Assembly (NCBI GenBank): GCA_027080245.1
Contig: JALWSN010000294.1
Coordinates: forward strand, 1 to 6,286
Reading direction: 5' to 3'
DNA: 6,286 nt
Source: Ignavibacteriales bacterium
GTDB taxonomy: Bacteria; Bacteroidota; Ignavibacteria; Ignavibacteriales; Melioribacteraceae
Positions 1 through 5,953 of this stretch are shown here, in pieces (the first letter of the stretch is position 1; each line of letters starts with the position of its first letter). Both the position numbers and the translations under genes were made by a program. Under the pieces are notes generated by a model. That model was not told where the DNA came from, did no database searches, and saw only the letters and a program-made list of their open reading frames with translations.

Positions 1-2
1 GA

Positions 3-44
3 ACTAAACTTCACTTACGAATCAAAAACTTTGAAGAGAGCTGA
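3..44 (+). CDS. possible C-terminal tail of an upstream gene (5' partial), perhaps a sensor kinase
   Basis: An open frame enters from the left edge and ends in TGA at 42-44, reading TKLHLRIKNFEES. The stop would overlap the TTG start of the next gene by 14 nt, the kind of overlap common in two-component operons. The end of a histidine kinase ATPase domain often reads G-T-x-(hydrophobic/basic alternation), which TKLHLRI resembles, but 13 residues cannot prove this. The alternative is that this frame is chance and the response regulator itself begins upstream of the window. Confidence 0.25.
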   Translation, partial: TKLHLRIKNFEES

Positions 45-1032
45 AGTTAAAAATCCCAAAGCCCGTATTCTTTGCGTTGACGACGAGGCTGTAATTCTGG
101 ACAGTTTCAGAAAAATTCTTGTAATGGATGGCTATTCCGTGGACACCGTTGAAACGGGAAAAGAAGCCATTGGCTTGATTCAAAAGCATTCCTATGATTT
201 TGTTTTTACGGATTTGAAAATGCCGGAAATGAACGGCGTGGAAGTTACCAAACAGGTTAAGCATATTCGGCCTGACATCGACGTTGTAATAATAACCGGT
301 TATGCCACGGTCCAAACCGCGGTGGAATGCATGAAGCTTGGAGCAATGGATTATGTGGAAAAGCCTTTCACCGAGAAAGAATTGCTTGAATTTACCGGGA
401 AATTATTAATTAAGCGCGAGGAGAGAATTAAAAAAACAATCGAACCGAAAGTTTACATTTCGAACGTTGGCAATATTTTAGGATTTAGCGGCACGGGCTT
501 TTCGATTCCCGGCGGAGTGTTTATTGCTCCAAACCATTGCTGGATAAGCGTTGAGGAAAACGGAAACGTTCGAATGGGCATCGACGATTTTGCAAAAAAA
601 CTAATTGGCGCAATAGACGCTATTGAATTGCCGAACGTAGGAATGACTGCCGTTTACAACGGTCCTTTGTTTTCCGTTCGCCGTGGAGAAAAGACGGTTA
701 ATTTCAATTCCCCTTTCAAAGGCAAAGTTGTAAAAATTAACAAAGTTTTAAGAACAAAAACCGAGGCGCTGGATTATTCCCCTTACGGAGATAATTGGCT
801 TTGCATTATGGAAGTGGAAAACCTTGACGAAGAAATTAAGAAATTAAACATTGGTAAAAGCGCCGTGGCTTTTTACCGGGAAGAGTTGAAGAAGCTGGAA
901 AAATTACATTTGAAATTCGGAATGGAACGCAAAGAAGAAAGAACTAATTACGTCACAATTGGCGAAATGAGTAAGGAGAAAAACATCGGTTGGGAGGAGT
1001 ACGTAAATAATTTTTTCAAATTAAAAGAATAG
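31..1032 (+). CDS. response regulator: receiver domain fused to a GcvH-like (lipoyl-fold) domain
   Basis: Numbering is from TTG at 31. Residues 11-126 are a CheY-type receiver: acidic pocket D17-D18, phospho-acceptor D61 (FTDLKMPEMNG), switch T89, and K111 in the EKPF motif. This makes it a phosphorylation-controlled output protein of a two-component system. Residues about 162-285 resemble glycine cleavage H protein: H169-x-W171-I, then a GIDDFAKKLIG-like segment, DAIELPNVG, SPFKGKVVKIN and SPYGDNWL. The family's lipoylated lysine should lie eight residues before the P of SP (P228). That position is E220, with K221 next to it, so lipoylation is doubtful. The C-terminus (about 284-333) is charged and helical. 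There is no DNA-binding or AAA+ domain, so output is probably by protein contact. The frame stays open to the left edge and the TTG has no clear ribosome site, so the true start may lie upstream. Family assignment of both domains is solid; the function is unknown. Confidence 0.85.
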   Translation: MKRAEVKNPKARILCVDDEAVILDSFRKILVMDGYSVDTVETGKEAIGLIQKHSYDFVFTDLKMPEMNGVEVTKQVKHIRPDIDVVIITGYATVQTAVECMKLGAMDYVEKPFTEKELLEFTGKLLIKREERIKKTIEPKVYISNVGNILGFSGTGFSIPGGVFIAPNHCWISVEENGNVRMGIDDFAKKLIGAIDAIELPNVGMTAVYNGPLFSVRRGEKTVNFNSPFKGKVVKINKVLRTKTEALDYSPYGDNWLCIMEVENLDEEIKKLNIGKSAVAFYREELKKLEKLHLKFGMERKEERTNYVTIGEMSKEKNIGWEEYVNNFFKLKE

Positions 1033-1104
1033 AAATCGATTAAACACGCTTCAATGAAACAGACAATAGTAATTTTTAATTACTCAAAGGAATGGTTACA
1101 AATT

Positions 1105-1215
1105 ACGAGATATCCCGCTCCGTTCGGTTTGACAAGAATGTTTTTTTATTAAACTGTCGTTTAGAAGGAGCGCCGTTTTAAGTGCGACTAAGAAATACCG
1201 CTTATTCTGGAATAA
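1105..1215. repeat. degenerate palindromic intergenic repeat (REP/MITE-like remnant)
   Basis: The left arm at 1116-1134 runs from CGCTCC to GACA. The right arm at 1155-1172 runs from TGTC to GGAGCG and is its imperfect reverse complement, with about 20 bp between them. The flanks (GAGATATCC before, GCGACTAAGAAATACC after) look like worn versions of a phrase met between genes in many bacterial genomes: GAGAT..C-CGCTCC..TCG..TGACA and its complement TGTCATTTCGAAGGAGCG ... GCGACTGAGAAATCT. The inverted symmetry is visible here. Membership of a genome-wide dispersed family is from memory and untested. Confidence 0.5.
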
Positions 1216-1319
1216 AAATATGAACGCATTAAGCAAGCGCTTAACTTTAGCTTGGAGAATTCGGCGGGAGAATTATTGCAAAAGTAGAAATGTTCTTTCC
1301 CAAAATGCCCGTAAAATGA

Positions 1320-1448
1320 ATTTATGAATTTTTTTTCATTTTGTTTAATCTTTTTTAAATCAAATAATTTTTAAATAGTTCAATTAAATTTTTATATTTA
1401 ACGATAGTAAAAATTTTCGTTTGTAAAATAACTATTCAATCCAACTAC
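1320..1448 (+). promoter_or_regulatory. probable promoter region of the cytochrome operon (boxes not resolved)
   Basis: The 130 bp upstream of the first cytochrome gene are strikingly AT-rich, with long T and A runs, as expected for a promoter or UP-element region. A loose sigma-70-like pair (TTGTTT at 1341-1346 and AATAAT at 1363-1368, 16 bp apart) and a poor match to the Bacteroidota TAnnTTTG box (1416-1423, TTCGTTTG) are present. Neither is convincing in DNA of this composition. The call rests on position before a gap-bounded operon. Confidence 0.3.
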
Positions 1449-1454
1449 AGGAGG
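1449..1454 (+). promoter_or_regulatory. strong Shine-Dalgarno of the first cytochrome gene
   Basis: AGGAGG lies 4 nt before the ATG at 1459. It is the only full-consensus ribosome site in the window. The other operon genes have weaker sites (GGAA at 2017-2020, AGGG at 4535-4538, none clear before 3302), suggesting that the small tetrahaem cytochrome is the most heavily translated product. Confidence 0.75.
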
Positions 1455-1458
1455 CAAA

Positions 1459-2010
1459 ATGAAATTATTAAAATTATTCGCGGCTTTTTTGTTTCTTTTT
1501 TCCTTTGCTTTAGCCCCTTCAACTTTTGCTCAAAAGAAAGCTCATAAATATGTTGGGACTAAGAAGTGCGGCATGTGCCATCGTTCCAAGAAAAGAGGCG
1601 GACAATATCAAATTTGGAAAGCTTCCGCTCATGCAAAAGCTTACAAAACTTTGCAGACGAAGGAAGCCGACAAAATTTCGATGAAACAAGACGGTAAAAA
1701 AGCAGTAGACAATCCCAAATGTTTAAAATGTCATGCTACCGGTTACAACGTAGCGAAATCTTTGCTGACTAAATCCTTTAAGATTGAAGACGGCGTTCAA
1801 TGCGAAACGTGCCACGGTCCTGGTTCGGATTACAAGAAAATGAGCGTAATGAAAAACAAAAAGAAAGCTATTGCGGCGGGGCTAAAAATGTACGCTGATC
1901 CCGGCAACGAGCTTTGCGTTAAATGTCACAATCCCGAAAGTCCGTTTTACAAAAAATTTAACTTCGAAAAATTTTGGGCAAAAATTAAACATCCGCTACC
2001 TAAAAAATAA
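1459..2010 (+). CDS. periplasmic tetrahaem cytochrome c, c554 family
   Basis: This 183-residue exported electron-transfer protein has a signal peptide with K2-K5, a hydrophobic core to about 19 and likely cleavage after A24 (STFA-Q). It has four CXXCH haem sites: C37-H41 (CGMCH), C88-H92 (CLKCH), C115-H119 (CETCH) and C153-H157 (CVKCH). The opening YVGTKKCGMCH, the downstream IWKASAHAKAY, and EDGVQCETCHGPGSDY are typical of the cytochrome c554 family. H58 and H178 are possible distal ligands. Nitrosomonas c554 is also tetrahaem and takes electrons from hydroxylamine oxidoreductase, but nothing here supports that substrate. The mature protein is very lysine-rich, which suits docking to acidic redox partners. 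It is first in the operon, with the best ribosome site and a 15-bp gap to the barrel gene. Its likely role, a periplasmic shuttle to the multihaem complex encoded downstream, is inferred. Confidence 0.85.
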   Translation: MKLLKLFAAFLFLFSFALAPSTFAQKKAHKYVGTKKCGMCHRSKKRGGQYQIWKASAHAKAYKTLQTKEADKISMKQDGKKAVDNPKCLKCHATGYNVAKSLLTKSFKIEDGVQCETCHGPGSDYKKMSVMKNKKKAIAAGLKMYADPGNELCVKCHNPESPFYKKFNFEKFWAKIKHPLPKK

Positions 2011-2025
2011 AATTTCGGAAATAGC

Positions 2026-3300
2026 ATGAAAAAATTGATTGTTATTTTAATTTTTGGCGTGCCGCTTTTTACAGCGGCACAGTCTCTTAACGGCTACTTT
2101 TCCTCCTCGGTTTACAGTTTTCAACGTTACCAATCGCCCGCCGAGTCGAACGTATATGTTCGAACTTTTCAGCAGCTTTATCTTAATTTTTCGCGCGGCA
2201 ATTATTCCCTTAAAACGAAATTGAATTTTGAAGGGGACGTAAAAACGCCTCTAAAGGGCGATCCTCGGCTCAGGTTTTACAGCTTGTATTTCGAAGCGCG
2301 AAAAGTTCTTGGTTTGATACGCGTTCGGGTTGGCAGGCAACCTTTGTTCAATAGCGTTGCAGGCGGCTTGTACGACGGCTTGAACCTACGTTTGAGGAAG
2401 TACGGCTTCGAATTAACAGGTTACTACGGAGGCAACGTTCCGGCTTACCAAAAACTTGCTTTAACCGATTCGTGGAATAACGATTTTGTGCTTGGCGGAA
2501 GCTTGAAATACCGCGGAATTAAAAATCTGATTTTGGGCGTAAGTTACATCGACAAAAATTTCAAGCCCGTCGAATACACAACCGAAAGGCTGGACAGTTT
2601 GTTCAATCCCATTCAATATCTGGTCAGGAAAAATTCGAATCAATACGAATATGTTTCATCGGAAGCCGGATATTATTTGGGCGAAAACTTCCGAGCGAAC
2701 GCGCGTCTGGATTACGATTTGAATTTTGAAAAAATTTCAAAAGTGGAATTCAGCGGAAGGGTAAAAGCTCTTAAAAATCTGGACGTCGATTTTTACTACA
2801 ATTACCGAGAGCCGAGAATCCGTTACAATTCAATTCTTTCCGTGTTCAATTACGGCAATACGCAAACCGTGGAGGGCGGATTGAGTTACAAATTGAACGA
2901 ATTCCTAACGTTCATAGGAAAGTTCGGTTATGTTAAATACAAAGACGACAATTCTCAAAGAGTGACCGTTGGTGTTTACACAAGCTTTGGCAGCGTGATG
3001 TACCGAAAGAATTTAGGGTTTGCCGGCGAACTGGACGCTATTTCAGTTTCCGCCGCAAAATCCCTGCTGAAAGGCAGGCTTACACCCACATTCGGATTTT
3101 CTTATTCTGAGTACAAGCTGTCCTTGGAATCAGCCAAGAACAAACTTGTAACCTTAATTGCTGGATTAAATATTCGTCCGTGGAAAACGTTTTCCTTCGA
3201 CGTTCAGGGGCAATATTTGAGCAATAAATTTTACAATAACGATTTTAGAATTTTCCTTAAAGTAAATCATTGGTTCAACACAAAATTGAGTTTGTTTTAA
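2026..3300 (+). CDS. outer-membrane beta-barrel protein, putative porin of a porin-cytochrome conduit
   Basis: This 424-residue protein has a signal peptide ending near A18 (FTAA-Q). The rest is dominated by alternating polar/hydrophobic stretches rich in Y, F, G and N, and it ends in phenylalanine (KLSLF), the classic signal for barrel insertion in the outer membrane. It contains no cysteine, so it binds no c-type haem. About 400 mature residues would suit a barrel of roughly 16-20 strands (estimate), smaller than MtrB of Shewanella, which sheaths a decahaem cytochrome. Early residues such as RVGRQPLFNSVAGGLYDG resemble porins that place a conserved RQ/G turn on an early strand. A weak GGAA site precedes the ATG. 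Only one base separates its stop from the next cytochrome gene, implying translational coupling and assembly together. That it is an electron conduit is inferred from its place between cytochromes; an ordinary porin is the alternative. Confidence 0.8.
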   Translation: MKKLIVILIFGVPLFTAAQSLNGYFSSSVYSFQRYQSPAESNVYVRTFQQLYLNFSRGNYSLKTKLNFEGDVKTPLKGDPRLRFYSLYFEARKVLGLIRVRVGRQPLFNSVAGGLYDGLNLRLRKYGFELTGYYGGNVPAYQKLALTDSWNNDFVLGGSLKYRGIKNLILGVSYIDKNFKPVEYTTERLDSLFNPIQYLVRKNSNQYEYVSSEAGYYLGENFRANARLDYDLNFEKISKVEFSGRVKALKNLDVDFYYNYREPRIRYNSILSVFNYGNTQTVEGGLSYKLNEFLTFIGKFGYVKYKDDNSQRVTVGVYTSFGSVMYRKNLGFAGELDAISVSAAKSLLKGRLTPTFGFSYSEYKLSLESAKNKLVTLIAGLNIRPWKTFSFDVQGQYLSNKFYNNDFRIFLKVNHWFNTKLSLF

Positions 3301-3301
3301 T

Positions 3302-4528
3302 ATGAAAACTAAACGAATAATTTCAATATTTGCCGCTTCGTTTGCTTTGCTGTTGTTATTCTCTACTGTTAAATATTCGCAGGAGGAGCACAATCCCGCA
3401 AAGAATAAAACGCTGATTAAGTTTACTCACAAAAAACATTTATCGGAGGACATAGGCGCTTCTTGCGTGGACTGCCATTCCAAAGCGCCGGAGGCGGAAA
3501 CTTTAAGCGCGGATTTAATGCCTACAATGGATGATTGCGGTCAATGTCACGACGTTGAGGACGACAACAATTGCAAATTGTGCCATTACGATGATGTTTT
3601 TGAACCTCTTGAAACGATAAATTTCACTGTTAATTTCAACCACAAATTGCATGTAGGCAAACAGAAGTTGGAATGCCAAACATGTCACAAAGGAATCGAT
3701 TCGGTTAAGTACGCCTTCCAGGCGAAAGATTATTTGCCGCAAATGACTACTTGCACACAGTGCCACAACGAAAATAAGAACGCGCCAACGGCTTGCTCAA
3801 CTTGTCACGTAAACAACGTGGCGAATCTTATTCCGGAATCGCACAAAAGCGCGGACTTTTTAGCAACGCACCGCTTCGAGGCGGAAGCCAACGACGCCAC
3901 CTGCTCAAGCTGCCATACGGACAATTTCTGTGAAGATTGCCACGTAGCCACAACGCGCATAGACGAAAAGAATACGGTAAAAGATTTCTTTGCGCCTTAC
4001 GCGGCTCACAATTTTAAAGCGGGCTTGAAGCAGCAGAAAATTCAAAGGGTTCACAGTCTCGATTTCATTTACACGCACGGCATCGACGCCACAAGCGACC
4101 AAGCCGAATGCCGGACATGTCACAATACGGAAACGTTCTGCGTGGCGTGCCACCAGTCCACGCCAGGCGATTTTTCCGCTTCGGGCGTAATGCCCGAAAG
4201 CCACAAGTCGCCTAACTTTACTACTCTTGGTGTTGGTTCGGGCGGAGGAGAGCACGCAATATTGGCTCAGCGAGACATTGAATCCTGTGAAGCCTGCCAC
4301 GACACTCAAGGCGCCGATCCCGTTTGCGTTAAATGCCATGTAGACAACGACGGAATAAAGGGAACAAATCCGAGAACGCACAAACCGGGTTTCATGAAAG
4401 ACGTACACGGGGATTGGCATTACTCGGACGGCTCAGTTTGTTACACTTGTCACATCACCGCAAGCGCTTCAACCGGCGTTGCCGGCGTTGGCTTCTGCGG
4501 TTACTGTCACGGAAATAAACCGAATTAA
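3302..4528 (+). CDS. exported 14-haem c-type cytochrome built of repeated modules
   Basis: This 408-residue protein has a hydrophobic export signal at about 5-23 and no lipobox. It contains fourteen CXXCH sites, with first cysteines at C55, C79, C91, C125, C151, C165, C201, C210, C270, C280, C329, C342, C380 and C399. Two N-terminal triplets share an F-x-H-K-x-H lead (H43/H46 and H114/H117) and resemble trihaem c7/c3-type domains. Four C-terminal pairs each have a histidine exactly 11 residues before the first cysteine (H190, H259, H318, H369) and another histidine further upstream (H181, H251, H301, H360), suggesting bis-histidine haems. It starts one base after the barrel stop with no clear Shine-Dalgarno, so it is probably translated by coupling. 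Its likely role is a long molecular wire, either periplasmic beside the barrel or extracellular; the sequence does not decide which. No enzymatic residues are recognised. Confidence 0.88.
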   Translation: MKTKRIISIFAASFALLLLFSTVKYSQEEHNPAKNKTLIKFTHKKHLSEDIGASCVDCHSKAPEAETLSADLMPTMDDCGQCHDVEDDNNCKLCHYDDVFEPLETINFTVNFNHKLHVGKQKLECQTCHKGIDSVKYAFQAKDYLPQMTTCTQCHNENKNAPTACSTCHVNNVANLIPESHKSADFLATHRFEAEANDATCSSCHTDNFCEDCHVATTRIDEKNTVKDFFAPYAAHNFKAGLKQQKIQRVHSLDFIYTHGIDATSDQAECRTCHNTETFCVACHQSTPGDFSASGVMPESHKSPNFTTLGVGSGGGEHAILAQRDIESCEACHDTQGADPVCVKCHVDNDGIKGTNPRTHKPGFMKDVHGDWHYSDGSVCYTCHITASASTGVAGVGFCGYCHGNKPN

Positions 4529-4543
4529 TTAATCAGGGAAAAA

Positions 4544-5560
4544 ATGAAAGAGATTATTAAAATTCTACTTGCTTTTATTTTAATTGTCGCTTTTGCCTCG
4601 TGCAGCGATTACACGTCCAACGCTCCGGCGCCCGAAAGCAAAGGAGTTCACCCGGAAGGCTGGGCTAACAGTTCAAGCGCGGAATTCCACGGCAAATATT
4701 TGGCTGAAAATAATTTTAACGTCAACCTTTGCAAGCAATGCCATGCGGCGGATTTTTCCGGCGGAATAACGGGGCAAAGTTGTTTCGAGTGTCATTCTTC
4801 AAAAACATTGATTCAACATCCCGAGGGCTGGGCGGACAAAACCAGTCCGAACTTCCATGGAAATTTTCTGCGTAAAAATAATTTCGATTTGAACATGTGT
4901 AAGCTTTGCCACACGCCGAATTACACCGGCGGCATTACGGGCAAAAGTTGTTTTGAATGCCACACACAAAAAGCCGGACCGGAAGCTTGCAACACTTGCC
5001 ACGGCAATTTCAATGATCCGAATCAAATAAATCCGCCGCGAGCGGTAAATGGGGATACAACCACAACCTACCGCGGTGTTGGTGCGCATCAATCGCATTT
5101 AACTGAAAGCGAAATCCGCAACCCGGTTGAATGCCAGAATTGCCACATTGTGCCTAAAACTTTCGGGGACAAAACCCACATCGACGGCACGCCGCACGCC
5201 GAGGTTACTTTCCACGGGCTTCCTTTAACGCAAGGCGACCATCCCGTTTACGATTCTAATAAACTGCAATGCTCTAATGTTTATTGCCACGGCAATTTTA
5301 CTTTTTACAAGGATTCTTCTTCTTACTCCTGGATTTACACGGATTCGGTAATTACGGGAAATAACTTTAGTCCTGTCTGGACTAAATTGGACGATACTCA
5401 AGCCAAGTGCGGCACTTGTCACGATTTGCCTCCCAAAGGGCATTTGCCGGAAACTTTAGACGCTTGCGGCAACTGTCACATTGGAATAGTTGATTCAAAA
5501 GGAAACATTATTGACAAGTCCAAACACATAAATGGAAAAATAAACGTATTTGGAAATTAA
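4544..5560 (+). CDS. lipoprotein multihaem cytochrome c (8 CXXCH + 1 CXXXXCH)
   Basis: This 338-residue protein has a signal sequence ending in FASC, with C20 as the likely lipidated cysteine, followed by a flexible SDYTSNAPAP linker, so it is membrane-anchored. Eight CXXCH sites have first cysteines at C63, C80, C119, C136, C149, C197, C289 and C308. A ninth, unusual site is CSNVYCH (C243-H249). Residues 35-90 and 91-146 are a tandem duplication. The C-terminal pattern NVYCHG ... W279 ... CGTCHDLPPKGH matches the CxxxxCH...CXXCH domain known from Geobacter multihaem proteins (TIGR01904-type, from memory). AGGG at 4535-4538 serves as ribosome site, and the gap after the 14-haem gene is 15 bp. 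It is last in the operon, just before the terminator. Its likely role is the outer-membrane-anchored, possibly surface-exposed, terminal electron carrier. Which face of the membrane it sits on is not shown. Confidence 0.87.
   Translation: MKEIIKILLAFILIVAFASCSDYTSNAPAPESKGVHPEGWANSSSAEFHGKYLAENNFNVNLCKQCHAADFSGGITGQSCFECHSSKTLIQHPEGWADKTSPNFHGNFLRKNNFDLNMCKLCHTPNYTGGITGKSCFECHTQKAGPEACNTCHGNFNDPNQINPPRAVNGDTTTTYRGVGAHQSHLTESEIRNPVECQNCHIVPKTFGDKTHIDGTPHAEVTFHGLPLTQGDHPVYDSNKLQCSNVYCHGNFTFYKDSSSYSWIYTDSVITGNNFSPVWTKLDDTQAKCGTCHDLPPKGHLPETLDACGNCHIGIVDSKGNIIDKSKHINGKINVFGN
4646..4981 (+). repeat. intragenic tandem duplication, 2 x 168 bp
   Basis: Codons 35-90 and 91-146 of the lipoprotein cytochrome align without gaps at a period of exactly 56 residues (168 bp), with about 31 of 56 residues identical by hand count. 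Each copy reads HPEGWA ... FHG ... NNF ... CKxCH ... GGITGxSCFECH and binds two haems. The DNA has diverged considerably more than the key residues, so the duplication is old and kept under selection. Confidence 0.9.
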
Positions 5561-5584
5561 AAGTTAAAATAAAATCGTTACGTT

Positions 5585-5615
5585 AAAGAGACGCGCTGGG
5601 CGTCTCTTTTTTTTT
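5585..5615 (+). terminator. intrinsic (rho-independent) terminator of the cytochrome operon
   Basis: A perfect 10-bp stem (AAAGAGACGC at 5585-5594 and GCGTCTCTTT at 5600-5609) encloses the 5-nt loop GCTGG. The T run reaches 5615, giving nine consecutive Ts from 5607. It lies 25 bp after the lipoprotein stop, which fixes the 3' end of the operon. On the minus strand it lacks a comparable U tract, so it looks one-directional. Confidence 0.93.
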
Positions 5616-5670
5616 GAACGGATAGCGGGAAGAACAAAAAAAGAGGAAAACGGTTAAGATGAGAATAATA

Positions 5671-5696
5671 ATTATGAATGATGAATTATGAATGAT
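5671..5696. repeat. 12-bp direct repeat, period 14
   Basis: ATTATGAATGAT occurs at 5671-5682 and again at 5685-5696, separated by GA. Related ATGAAT words surround it. It looks like a short degenerate simple repeat with no associated gene. Confidence 0.7.
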
Positions 5697-5752
5697 TTAA
5701 ATATTAGGGGGCTGCCTTTTTTTGGCGTCCTTGGTTTTGAGAGATTTTGCCA

Positions 5753-5953
5753 TTAGGTGTATTTTGGATGGACGGACAACTGGATGGCTGGGCTAGATTT
5801 TGTTTTTAAGAGTTTTTGTTCTTGGTTCGTAATTCTTGGCGCTAGGTTGATTTTTTGAAATGTGGAAGTTTGTAGCGCGGATTGGTTTTTTGTCCCGCAA
5901 GTTGCAGCGAAATTCAAACCATCCAAATTATGCATCCATCCAAATCATCCTAA
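5753..5953. repeat. imperfect inverted repeat of GGATGG-type words flanking about 130 bp
   Basis: The left arm at 5753-5787 and the reverse complement of the right arm at 5919-5953 are both 35 nt. They share TTAGG at the outer end, TTTGGATGGA (5763-5772; complement at 5935-5944) in the middle and TGGATGG (5781-5787; complement at 5919-5925) at the inner end, with small compensating shifts. The right arm also carries the direct repeat CCATCCAAAT at 5919-5928 and 5936-5945. No transposase or target-site duplication was found, so it may be a tiny non-autonomous element or opposed simple-sequence tracts. Confidence 0.4.

Larger units (their letters stand above)
1033..1458. other. 426-bp intergenic region: repeat remnant plus AT-rich leader
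   Basis: No credible gene is seen in this stretch. It holds a degenerate inverted repeat (about 1105-1215), a small 6-bp-stem hairpin (TTAAGC / GCTTAA, 1229-1244), and a very AT-rich part from about 1320 running up to the ribosome site of the cytochrome operon. No obvious intrinsic terminator follows the response regulator, so readthrough into the cytochrome genes cannot be excluded. Confidence 0.6.

Noticed and set aside
1054..1152. Small ORF on the + strand of about 32 codons in the spacer (begins MKQTIVIFNYSKEW)
   Set aside because: It has no ribosome site, runs through the palindromic repeat, and shows no recognisable protein pattern.
1229..1244. Hairpin TTAAGC-AAGC-GCTTAA as a terminator of the response regulator
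   Set aside because: The stem is only 6 bp and AT-rich, lies about 200 bp after the stop codon, and no T run follows it.
1416..1423. TTCGTTTG as a Bacteroidota TAnnTTTG promoter box
   Set aside because: The invariant A is missing and no TTTG-type -33 box sits at the right distance. The surrounding AT-richness makes such matches cheap.
3905..4420. 171-codon ORF antisense to the 14-haem cytochrome gene
   Set aside because: It is a shadow of strong codon bias and repeated CXXCH codons in the true gene. The sense frame has unambiguous haem motifs throughout.
4799..5098. 99-codon ORF antisense to the lipoprotein cytochrome gene
   Set aside because: It lies fully inside a certain gene, has no export, domain or ribosome-site signal, and falls partly in the duplicated segment.
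5753..5935. 60-codon ORF on the minus strand
   Set aside because: It coincides with the inverted-repeat interval, has no ribosome site, and its composition follows the repeated DNA words, not a protein pattern.
5671..5945. Repeats in the right spacer as a CRISPR array
   Set aside because: The repeat units are 10-12 bp, with periods of 14 and 17 bp and only two copies each. There are no spacers and no cas genes.
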